From Tropicibacter alexandrii (GTDB lineage: Bacteria; Pseudomonadota; Alphaproteobacteria; Rhodobacterales; Rhodobacteraceae), in assembly GCF_003667315.2 (NCBI RefSeq), contig NZ_RCTZ02000013.1, positions 1 to 64,000 of the forward strand: a stretch of 64,000 bases of DNA, read 5' to 3'. Shown here piece by piece: positions 44,116 to 51,569 of this stretch. Each line of letters starts with the position of its first letter. The stretch's first letter is position 1. The position numbers and the translations under genes were made by a program. A model generated the notes under the pieces. It worked only from the letters and a program-made list of their open reading frames with translations. It did not search any database and was not told the DNA's origin.

Positions 44116-46063
44116 CGGCAAGATTGCCCTAGGAGTTTTGAGCCTCGTGCTGGTCGGTCTCGCCATGGGCTATGTCGTGGCGACCGGCTTTGTCATGTTC
44201 CGCTATGGGCTTTCTCCCTCGCGTTTCGACGTCACCCTGCTTGCCCGCGAATATCGGGGTCTGTCTCAGTCTGCACCGAAAGACTTCCTCTGGGTGAACC
44301 TCATCCTGGGCGGCTTCGGCCTGGCATCGCTGATGCTGAGCGTCACGCTTCTGGGGGATGCATTGACCCGCTTCGGGACGACGCATTGGCAGACTCGCAG
44401 CGAGATGAAGAGGAACGGTTTCTTTGCCAAGCCCGGCGGCGGCTTCCTTCTGGGCAAGCTCGGCTCCCCGGAATCCAAGCGCCCGTTCCTAGTCTCAAAA
44501 ACCTTCCCCCACGCGCTGATCGTGGCGCCGACAGGCCGGGGCAAGGGCGTGGGGTTCGTGATCCCGAACCTGCTGACCTACAAGGGCTCCGCCGTGGTGC
44601 TCGACGTGAAAGGCGAGAACTTCCGCGAGACCTCGCGCTTCCGCGCCAGCATGGGGGACAAGGTTTTCCGCTTCGCGCCGACCGACTGGGACCGACCGAC
44701 ACATCGCTATAATCCGCTGGCGCGCATTGCTGCCATGACCAACCCCGACCGGCAGCAGATGGAGCTGAAACTCACCGCCAAGCTCTTCCTGCAAACCGAC
44801 AATGAAAAGCTGAGCGGGCTTTTGGCCGGGGGTATCGACCTCTTCGTAGCGTCAGGTCTTCTGGCCTTCGAGCGCGGCGTGCCGACCATCGGCGAGATCT
44901 ACCGCATCACAGCCTCGGGGGGCGACAAGCAGAAGGAATACCTGAAGCGTTCGCAGGAGGTGAAGAACACCTCGGCCAAACTGATCTTTGAGCGCATGGC
45001 TTCGACCAACAACGACACCCTCACGTCCTACCTCTCCCTCTTGATGACATCGGGTCTCGACACTTGGGACAACCGCGCGATCGACGCGGCCACCGCGACC
45101 TCTGACTTCTCGTTCCGGGACATCCGCCGCCGCCCGCATGCGATCTATCTTGTGGTCGAATCCGAGATGATCCGCCCGCTTGCCCCGCTGATCCGCCTCT
45201 TCTTTTCGGACCTGATTGCCTCGCTGCAAGCACAGGAACCCGGCGATGACGAGCCCTGGCCGGTGATGATCATGCTCGACGAGTTTGACCGGCTCGGGAA
45301 AATGCCAATCGTCGCCGAGAGCATCAAAACGCTGCGTTCCTTCGGCGGCAACCTCGCCATCGTGACCCAGACCATCCCCGCGCTGGACGAGATCTATGGT
45401 GAAAACACCCGCAGGTCGCTGCAGGGCGGCGCCGGGGTAAAGCTCTACCTCACCCCGTCCGAGCAGAAGACCATCGAGGAATTGAGCCAGGCTGTCGGCA
45501 AGACCACCAAGCGTGTGGTGACCCGCTCCCGTGCTGTTGGACGCAATCCATTCGAAGGGCGCAGCGTCTCGGAGAGGACAGAAGATACCCCGCTCCTGAC
45601 CGAGGATGAGGCCCGACGCATGGACCTCGACGAGGTCATCCTCGTGATCGACGCGCAGATGCCGATCCGGGCAAGAAGGGTGAAGTATTTCGAGGACCCG
45701 GCTTTGAAAGTGCTGCACGCCGGGCAGTCGGGGAGTTTCCCGTATCCGGACGAGGACGGGCTGCGGCGGGATCGGCAGATGTCTGAGACCCGGGAAACGG
45801 TGGAGAGGTTGAAGCAAGAACTGCAGGAAGTGCGGGCGGCTGCGGGACCGCGGGAAGTCGGCCACAATGCGCCTAACGCATCGAAAACTGACCCTGTCAG
45901 CGCAGCGAAGGCCCGCGGCCGCGCGGCTCGTGCTGCTGCAAGCGGAGGTGGCCAGGGACAGCTGTCGCTCGATCTCGCAGGAATGGGTCTCAACCATGCA
46001 GGCAGATCAGAACTGGCAGCGGCAGTGCAAACGACGCGGGCGATCATTGAAGCGCATGGATGA
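44108..46063 (+). CDS. virD4: Type IV coupling protein VirD4/TraG
   Basis: A 651-aa membrane ATPase linking the relaxosome to the secretion channel. Two N-terminal helices, Walker A PTGRGKGVGFVIPNLL near residue 140 and Walker B PVMIMLDEFDRLGKMP near 385, and EDTPLLTEDEARRMD typical of TraG. Start ATG 44108 follows GAGAAGGGG. Last gene of the DNA-processing operon. Confidence 0.93.
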   Translation: MDNGKIALGVLSLVLVGLAMGYVVATGFVMFRYGLSPSRFDVTLLAREYRGLSQSAPKDFLWVNLILGGFGLASLMLSVTLLGDALTRFGTTHWQTRSEMKRNGFFAKPGGGFLLGKLGSPESKRPFLVSKTFPHALIVAPTGRGKGVGFVIPNLLTYKGSAVVLDVKGENFRETSRFRASMGDKVFRFAPTDWDRPTHRYNPLARIAAMTNPDRQQMELKLTAKLFLQTDNEKLSGLLAGGIDLFVASGLLAFERGVPTIGEIYRITASGGDKQKEYLKRSQEVKNTSAKLIFERMASTNNDTLTSYLSLLMTSGLDTWDNRAIDAATATSDFSFRDIRRRPHAIYLVVESEMIRPLAPLIRLFFSDLIASLQAQEPGDDEPWPVMIMLDEFDRLGKMPIVAESIKTLRSFGGNLAIVTQTIPALDEIYGENTRRSLQGGAGVKLYLTPSEQKTIEELSQAVGKTTKRVVTRSRAVGRNPFEGRSVSERTEDTPLLTEDEARRMDLDEVILVIDAQMPIRARRVKYFEDPALKVLHAGQSGSFPYPDEDGLRRDRQMSETRETVERLKQELQEVRAAAGPREVGHNAPNASKTDPVSAAKARGRAARAAASGGGQGQLSLDLAGMGLNHAGRSELAAAVQTTRAIIEAHG

Positions 46064-46339
46064 CTAATGGCCGCCGCCTCTCTGGCGGTATTATGCTGGC
46101 TCCCAGAGACGTGCACACGGATCGCACATCGCCGTCACAGGTCGTTGCGAAGTCGGTCCAATCTGCCAGAAAAATCCGAGGTTTCCCTGCAACAACGATT
46201 TGCTTGGCGACCGCAGGACGGGATGGACCCGATATCCAACCAACTCCACGTTAAACTATTGTTTCTGAATCGCTTCCCTAAACGCTCCGCCTACCACTGA
46301 CGTTGTGACCATGCCCCGCATCAGCTCTACTTGGAGCAT
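46064..46339. other. Junction between conjugation operon and copper cassette B
   Basis: About 276 bp with no supported gene. A weak hairpin (CCGCC / GGCGG at 46074-46088) just after virD4 could end its transcript. An open frame overlapping the virD4 stop (46060-46254) has no family features and may be the broken start of a gene cut by the cassette. Confidence 0.4.
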
Positions 46340-46789
46340 CTAGTTTCCCTGTGACATGCTTTCTTGATAGTTCCGCTCGCGCTCTGGCCATGTGCTCTTG
46401 ATGTAGGCCAGCACCGCGCGAATTTCCGGATCGCTCAGCACGTCGGCGAAGCCCGGCATGTCACTCTCGTAGCCGCCACCGACAATCGCGGCCGTGCCTT
46501 CTTTCACGATGCGGAACAAAACGTCGTCGGGATGGTGCCAGGTGTGGCCGCTGGCGTCATGCGGCGGTGCGGGCAATCGGCCAGACGGAAGCGGGGAGCG
46601 CCAGTCGGGCTGGCCTTCGAGATCCGTTCCGTGGCATGCGGCGCATTGATCGGAATAGATCTGCCGTCCTTGCGAGACGACCTCTACCGAGGCGATACCG
46701 CTGGTTGAAGCAATGCGATAGTGCCAGCCCGCAATCACAATGCCGCCAGCGGTCACACCTGCCACCGCTATTCGGACGCCTCTTCTCAA
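46340..46789 (-). CDS. Monohaem cytochrome c, oxidase-linked, copy 2
   Basis: A 149-aa membrane-anchored cytochrome with CAACH near residue 51 and a Met ligand in SDMPGFAD. The middle (GQPDWRSP, GRLPAPPHDASGHTWHH) nearly repeats the cytochrome at 12262-12699. It is divergent from the small His protein and the multicopper oxidase at 47338, again pairing this type of cytochrome with an oxidase. Confidence 0.87.
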   Translation of the reverse strand: MRRGVRIAVAGVTAGGIVIAGWHYRIASTSGIASVEVVSQGRQIYSDQCAACHGTDLEGQPDWRSPLPSGRLPAPPHDASGHTWHHPDDVLFRIVKEGTAAIVGGGYESDMPGFADVLSDPEIRAVLAYIKSTWPERERNYQESMSQGN

Positions 46790-46904
46790 GTGTTCGGTCC
46801 CGATCGCTTTAGTAATTTATCGCCTTCACGCTGAGGCCGAATCAGCCAGAGACGTATCGCCGGCGGCACTGGACATTTTTGCGAGCAATGTCTATCTTTC
46901 TGGC

Positions 46905-47263
46905 ATGTTCGCCCGAGTCCTCTCCATGCTTGCCATAATCTCGATCGCCGTGGTTACGACGATCGGCGCAGCCCATGCTACGCGAATGGGCGGTATGCAG
47001 CTGGACCATACGGATCATCTTGGTGCGATGATGCACGCGTCCGGCGACGCTCATCCATCCTGTGACGGCAACCAGCATTGTGGAGCGACCGACGCCTCCA
47101 TTTGCGAGTTTGTTTGTACAGGTCTGTCGGTTTTCCTGGCGATGCCGGGGTGGAGACCGGACACGCCTTCGAGCCCGCGGACCACGACTCTCCCGCCGGG
47201 GCCGTCCACGTCAGCCATATGCCAGGACTGAACGAACGACCTCCCAAGCTCCGTCTCCTCTGA
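46905..47263 (+). pseudogene. Small His-rich exported protein, apparent frameshift
   Basis: From ATG 46905 the frame gives a signal (FARVLSMLAIISIAVVTTIG) and a His/Met-rich region (MQLDHTDHLGAMMHASGDAH), then a Cys-rich part. At the G-run near 47155 (ccggggtgg) the frame turns to a Pro/Thr-rich tail and stops at 47231. A shift of one base gives a tail with GHAFEPADHDSP and ERPPKLRLL to 47263, resembling the end of the protein at 3975-4310. One G seems lost from the run, by mutation or a sequencing error. Confidence 0.5.
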
Positions 47264-47337
47264 TAGCGCCCGGGCCGACGCCCGCGGCGTCCCCATAGGC
47301 ATTTTTGTACGGGACGGAATGTCCCGAGGAGACGACC

Positions 47338-48840
47338 ATGAACACCCTTTCACGACGCGGTTTTCTTGCCGCAAGCGCGGCCGCCGTTGCAGTTGCGCAC
47401 ATGCCCCGGTTTGCCCTTGCGCAAACCCCTGACTCACTTCGCCTAGCCGCGGCCACGCGCACGCTCGACATCGACGGACGCGCGGCTTCGGTCTTCGGCC
47501 TTGCCGGTTCCGGCGGCCAGGGACTGGTGCTCGATCCCGGACAGCGGTTCCGGGTCGATCTGACCAACGATCTCGACGTCGGCACGATCATACACTGGCA
47601 TGGGCAGATCCCGCCCAACGCGCAGGACGGCGTGCCCGACATGCCGATGCCCCTGCTCGCGCCGGGCGAGACCCGATCCTACGACTTCGAGGCGCGGCCC
47701 GGCACGCACTGGATGCACAGCCATGTGCCAACCCAGGAGATGCAGCTGCTCGCCGCGCCGCTGATCGTGCGCTCGGCCGAGGATGTCGCCGCCGACCGGC
47801 AGGAGGTCGTGATGTTCCTGCACGACTTCTCGTTCAAGTCCCCGGAAGAGGTTCTGGCCGAGATAAGCGGCGGTCACGCGGGCGGCGGCCACGGCGCACA
47901 CGCGCATCACGGCGGTGCTCAACCCATGCAGGGGACGCCCATGGGCGGCATGCCAATGGACCAGATGCCGGGTATGGGCGGGATGATGGGCATGGGCGGC
48001 CAGATGGGCGGCATGGCCATGGACCTGAACGACTACGACTGGGACGCCTATCTCGCCAACGATCGCACGCTATCTGACCCCGACGTGGTGCAGGTCGAGC
48101 GCGGCGGTCGCATCCGGCTCCGCGTCATCAACGCCGCGGCGGCCACGGTGTTCTGGATCGATACCGGGGCGGCCGGGGCGCGCCTCGTCGCGGCGGACGG
48201 TCACGCGGTGCAGCCGCTTTCCGGCAACCGTTTCGGGCTCGCCATGGGACAGAGGCTCGATCTCGAGATCGACCTGCCGAACGAAAACGGAGCCTGGCCG
48301 ATCCTCGCGCTGCGCGAGGGGGCGAGGGAGCGCACCGGTCTGATCCTCGCCACGCCCGGTGCCGAGGTGCGGCGCGTCGATGCCGTGGCGGAGGCTGAAG
48401 CGCCCGCGTTCGACACCGATCTTGCGCAGGAAGCACGGCTGATCGCGGTGGACGCCCTGCCGGAGCGCCCCGTGGATCGCAGCCAGATGCTGATGCTGGG
48501 CGGCTCGATGCAGCCCTATGTCTGGACGATCAACGGCGCCGTCTGGGGCCAGCACCAGCCGGTCACGGCGCGCAGAGGCGAGCGGGTTGTGCTCTCCTTT
48601 CACAACATGTCGATGATGGGGCACCCGATGCATCTGCACGGCCACGTGTTCCAGGTCGTCGGGTTGAACGGACGCCGCGTGGCAGGCGCCTTGCGCGACA
48701 CGGTCTACGTGCCGCCGATGTCGATGGTGGACTTGGCGCTGGACGCGGGCGAAGCCGCGCGCTGGATGCTCCATTGCCATCACATGCCGCACCTGGCGAC
48801 CGGCATGATGACCGAGTTCGCGGTATCGGCTTCGGTCTGA
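47338..48840 (+). CDS. Multicopper oxidase (Met-rich loop), copy 4
   Basis: A 500-aa Tat-exported oxidase (TLSRRGFLAASAAAV). Motifs: HWHGQIPP, HSHVPTQE, HPMHLHGHVFQVVG and HCHHMPHLATGMM. A His/Met-rich loop at about residues 180-225 (for example MQGTPMGGMPMDQMPGMGGM) resembles the methionine-rich insert of copper-resistance oxidases and should bind Cu(I). ATG 47338 follows CCGAGGAGAC. First gene of cassette B on the plus strand. Confidence 0.92.
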   Translation: MNTLSRRGFLAASAAAVAVAHMPRFALAQTPDSLRLAAATRTLDIDGRAASVFGLAGSGGQGLVLDPGQRFRVDLTNDLDVGTIIHWHGQIPPNAQDGVPDMPMPLLAPGETRSYDFEARPGTHWMHSHVPTQEMQLLAAPLIVRSAEDVAADRQEVVMFLHDFSFKSPEEVLAEISGGHAGGGHGAHAHHGGAQPMQGTPMGGMPMDQMPGMGGMMGMGGQMGGMAMDLNDYDWDAYLANDRTLSDPDVVQVERGGRIRLRVINAAAATVFWIDTGAAGARLVAADGHAVQPLSGNRFGLAMGQRLDLEIDLPNENGAWPILALREGARERTGLILATPGAEVRRVDAVAEAEAPAFDTDLAQEARLIAVDALPERPVDRSQMLMLGGSMQPYVWTINGAVWGQHQPVTARRGERVVLSFHNMSMMGHPMHLHGHVFQVVGLNGRRVAGALRDTVYVPPMSMVDLALDAGEAARWMLHCHHMPHLATGMMTEFAVSASV

Positions 48841-48848
48841 CCGCAGGC

Positions 48849-48871
48849 GGGGCGTTCGCTTCGAGCGCCCC
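48849..48871 (+). terminator. Hairpin after multicopper oxidase copy 4
   Basis: GGGGCGTTC and GAGCGCCCC pair with one G-U, loop of 5 nt, starting 8 nt after the stop codon. There is no U-tract. May end or attenuate the oxidase transcript before the following operon. Confidence 0.5.
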
Positions 48872-48966
48872 GACGTCCCGATTGCTGCGTTGGCGCGCTC
48901 CACAACCTTCTCGCGAGATCCGCAGAGACGGGCCTCTCGCAGCCCGGAAAACAGGAGGACGACATC

Positions 48967-49092
48967 ATGAACTGGAACGACATGGGCGCCGGAATGAGTT
49001 GGGGTATGGGGTTTGGCTGGCTGTTCGGCCTGCTGATCCTTGTGCTGCTGGTTTTGGCCATAGCAGCGCTGATCAAATATCTTCGGAAATAG
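48967..49092 (+). CDS. Small membrane protein (41 aa)
   Basis: A 41-aa protein with a Met/Gly/Trp-rich start (MNWNDMGAGMSWGMGFGW) and one membrane helix ending IKYLRK. A strong AGGAGG lies 8 nt before the ATG. It looks like the N-terminal half of the SHOCT protein at 29331-29648 without the SHOCT domain. Probably co-transcribed with the DUF302 gene that starts 16 nt later. Confidence 0.7.
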   Translation: MNWNDMGAGMSWGMGFGWLFGLLILVLLVLAIAALIKYLRK

Positions 49093-49108
49093 GAGAAAGG
49101 ATTTCGCG

Positions 49109-49495
49109 ATGACCTACACAATCAATCGCATGATCCCCGACGCAAGTATCGACGACGTCGACGCTCGGGCGCGAGAGGCGCTGGCGGATCACGGTTTTGG
49201 CGTTCTGACCGAGATCGACGTCAAGGCGACTATGAAAAAGAAGCTCGACGTCGACATGCCGGCCTATCGCATCCTCGGCGCCTGTAACCCGAAGATGGCC
49301 TGGCAGGCCATCGGGATCGAGCCGCGGGTGGGCGCAATGCTGCCCTGCAACGTCATCCTGCGGGAGGTCGAGGGCGGCGTGGAGGTCGGCGCCATCGACC
49401 CGGTCGCGTCCATGCAGGCCATCGAGAACGCCGAGCTGCACGCCGTTGCAGGCCAGGTCCGCGACCTGCTGGCGAAGGCCGTCGCGGCGGTTTGA
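49109..49495 (+). CDS. DUF302 protein, module copy B
   Basis: A 128-aa DUF302 protein, same length as copy A and sharing GFGVLTEIDVKATMKKK, YRILGACNPKMA and GAMLPCNVILREVEGG. Both cysteines are conserved. By eye around two thirds or more of residues match copy A while codons differ widely. RBS AGGAGAAAGG precedes ATG. It is followed after 1 nt by the VTT gene; no rhodanese is present. Confidence 0.86.
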   Translation: MTYTINRMIPDASIDDVDARAREALADHGFGVLTEIDVKATMKKKLDVDMPAYRILGACNPKMAWQAIGIEPRVGAMLPCNVILREVEGGVEVGAIDPVASMQAIENAELHAVAGQVRDLLAKAVAAV

Positions 49496-49496
49496 G

Positions 49497-50168
49497 ATGA
49501 GCCTACGCGCCGGCATTCTCACTGGTCTGGCGATCCTCGGGATCGTCCTGCTCGGGGTGTGGTTCATCGCGCCTTCGGCCCTTGCCGAGGTCCGGGACTG
49601 GTTCGAGCCCGAGCGACTGGAGGCGCTGGTCGCGCGCGCGGGTCTCTGGGGGCCGATGCTGGTCGTCACGCTCATGACAATCGCGGTCGTGGCCAGCCCG
49701 ATCCCGAGCGCACCGATCGCGCTGGCGGCGGGTGCGGCCTACGGACATGTCTGGGGCACGGTTCAGGTCGTGATCGGCGCCGAGCTTGGCGCGTTGATCG
49801 CCTTCGGCCTTGCGCGGGTTCTGGGGCACGACGTGGTCCGCCGCGTCTTCGGGGACAGGATCGATGCCGGGCTTCTGGGGTCCCAGACCGCCCTGACGGC
49901 GACGGTGTTCGCCAGCCGTCTCATGCCCTTCGTGTCCTTCGACATGATCAGCTACGCCGCCGGGCTCAGCCGCCTGCATGCCTGGCGCTTCGCACTGGCG
50001 ACACTGGCCGGCATCATCCCGGCGAGCTTCCTGCTGGCGCATTTCGGCGGCGAGGCGGTGAGCGGTGACCTTGGCCGGGCCACATGGGCGGTCCTCGGTC
50101 TCGGCCTCGTGACCGGGCTGCCGCTGATCTGGGCCGCGACGCGAGGGAAGGCAGAAAGGAAGAAGTGA
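49497..50168 (+). CDS. TVP38/TMEM64 (VTT-domain) membrane protein, module copy B
   Basis: A 223-aa membrane protein with the same VTT core as copy A (SPIPSAPIALAAGAAYGH, FASRLMPFVSFDMISYAAGL). ATG 49497 lies 1 nt after the DUF302 stop, and its own stop overlaps the APC start by 1 nt. Function in copper tolerance unknown. Confidence 0.86.
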   Translation: MSLRAGILTGLAILGIVLLGVWFIAPSALAEVRDWFEPERLEALVARAGLWGPMLVVTLMTIAVVASPIPSAPIALAAGAAYGHVWGTVQVVIGAELGALIAFGLARVLGHDVVRRVFGDRIDAGLLGSQTALTATVFASRLMPFVSFDMISYAAGLSRLHAWRFALATLAGIIPASFLLAHFGGEAVSGDLGRATWAVLGLGLVTGLPLIWAATRGKAERKK

Positions 50169-51520
50169 TGGCCCAGCAGTATCAGAAGAACAGCCTGTCG
50201 CTCTTCGACACAGTGGCAATGGGAACCGGCGTGATGATCGGAGCGGGCATTCTCGCACTGACCGGGCAGATTGCAGAACTTGCGGGTCCCTTGTTCCCCC
50301 TTGCCTTCGTCGCTGGCGCCGTGGTGACGGGATTCAGCGCCTATACCTACGTCAAGATGTCCAACGCCTGGCCGTCTGCGGGCGGGATCGGGATGATCCT
50401 GACCAAGGCCTACGGTCCGACGACGGTCGCGGCCGGTGCCGCGCTGCTGATGGCGCTGTCGATGGTCATCAACGAAAGCCTCGTGGCGCGGACATTTGCG
50501 ACCTACCTCCTGCGGGGGCTCGATCTGAAGCCCGAGGGCTGGCTGGTCCCTGCCATCGGCGTGGGCCTCATCGTCTTCGCCTACCTCGTGAATGCGGCAG
50601 GCAACCGCTCCGTGGGTCTTCTGTCGCAGCTCATGGCGGTCCTCAAGGTGGGCGGCATCGCGGCCTTCGGCATTGCCGCGCTCTGGGCCGGCGGCTTCTC
50701 TTTCGAGGCGGCGGAAGGCGCGGATGGCGGTGCGGTTGCGGGCTTCCTTGCCTCGGTGGCGCTCGCGATCCTGGCCTTCAAGGGCTTCACGACGATCACC
50801 AACAGCGGCGCCGAGGTCACCGACCCGCACCGCAACGTCGGGCGAGCGATCATCATATCCATCGCGATCTGTGTCGTCGTCTACCTTCTCGTCGCCTTCG
50901 CCGTCGGCGCCAGCCTGCCGCTCGATCGGATCGTGGCGGCAAAGGACTACGCGCTCGCCGAAGCGGCCGAGCCCGCCCTCGGGCGGATCGGCTTCTACCT
51001 GACAGTCGCGCTCGCACTGGTCGCGACCGCCTCGGGCGTGATCGCCAGCATCTTCGCTGTGTCGCGGATGCTGGCCATGCTGACCGACATGAAGCTGATC
51101 CCGCACAGCCATTTCGGTATGCCGGGCACGATCCGCGACCATACGCTCGTCTATACGGTGGTGATCGCCAGCGCGCTGACGATCTTCTTCGACCTCAGCC
51201 GGATCGCCTCGCTTGGCGCCTTTTTCTACCTCGTGATGGACATCCTGATCCACTGGGGTGTCTGGCGGACTCTGCGGGAGGAGATCGGCGCGCATGGATG
51301 GGTCCTGCTGACGGCGATCGGACTGGACGCGGTGGTCCTTGCGGCCTTCGCCGCGCTCAAATGGCAGAGCGACCCGCTGATCGTCGTCATCGCGATCGCC
51401 GGCATGACCGCCGTTTTCCTGTTCGAGCGCATCTTCCTCGCGCTCAACCCGCCATCGCACGAACCGGCGCATGGCAGCCACCATTCCGCACAAGAAGAAA
51501 GACACGAGCCCACCTCTTGA
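50168..51520 (+). CDS. APC-family permease, module copy B
   Basis: A 450-aa permease with about twelve helices, very close to copy A throughout (for example [20 protein letters not shown]). It has a slightly longer His-containing C-terminus ([17 protein letters not shown]). Its TGA (51518-51520) lies in the -35 box of the next promoter, exactly as in copy A. Substrate unknown. Confidence 0.88.
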   Translation: MAQQYQKNSLSLFDTVAMGTGVMIGAGILALTGQIAELAGPLFPLAFVAGAVVTGFSAYTYVKMSNAWPSAGGIGMILTKAYGPTTVAAGAALLMALSMVINESLVARTFATYLLRGLDLKPEGWLVPAIGVGLIVFAYLVNAAGNRSVGLLSQLMAVLKVGGIAAFGIAALWAGGFSFEAAEGADGGAVAGFLASVALAILAFKGFTTITNSGAEVTDPHRNVGRAIIISIAICVVVYLLVAFAVGASLPLDRIVAAKDYALAEAAEPALGRIGFYLTVALALVATASGVIASIFAVSRMLAMLTDMKLIPHSHFGMPGTIRDHTLVYTVVIASALTIFFDLSRIASLGAFFYLVMDILIHWGVWRTLREEIGAHGWVLLTAIGLDAVVLAAFAALKWQSDPLIVVIAIAGMTAVFLFERIFLALNPPSHEPAHGSHHSAQEERHEPTS

Positions 51521-51547
51521 CCTTCCAACGACTGGAGGCCGCACACC
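51517..51547 (+). promoter_or_regulatory. CueR-type operator before ATPase B
   Basis: TTGACC (51517-51522) followed by the dyad TTCCAACGACTGGA at the same offset as the copA operator. The -10 at 19 bp (CACACC) is poor, so the operator is more certain than the promoter. It lies 23 bp before ATG 51570. Confidence 0.55.
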
Positions 51548-51569
51548 GGGACAGAAAGGACATCAATCC

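Noticed and set aside
46060-46254. Small plus-strand frame overlapping the virD4 stop (64 codons)
   Set aside because: It has an ATGA overlap but no family features, no hydrophobic or structured pattern and ends at the cassette junction; at most the remnant of a cut gene.
49952-51544. Long minus-strand frame opposite permease B
   Set aside because: Antisense to a clear APC permease; low-complexity His/Asp/Arg-rich product.
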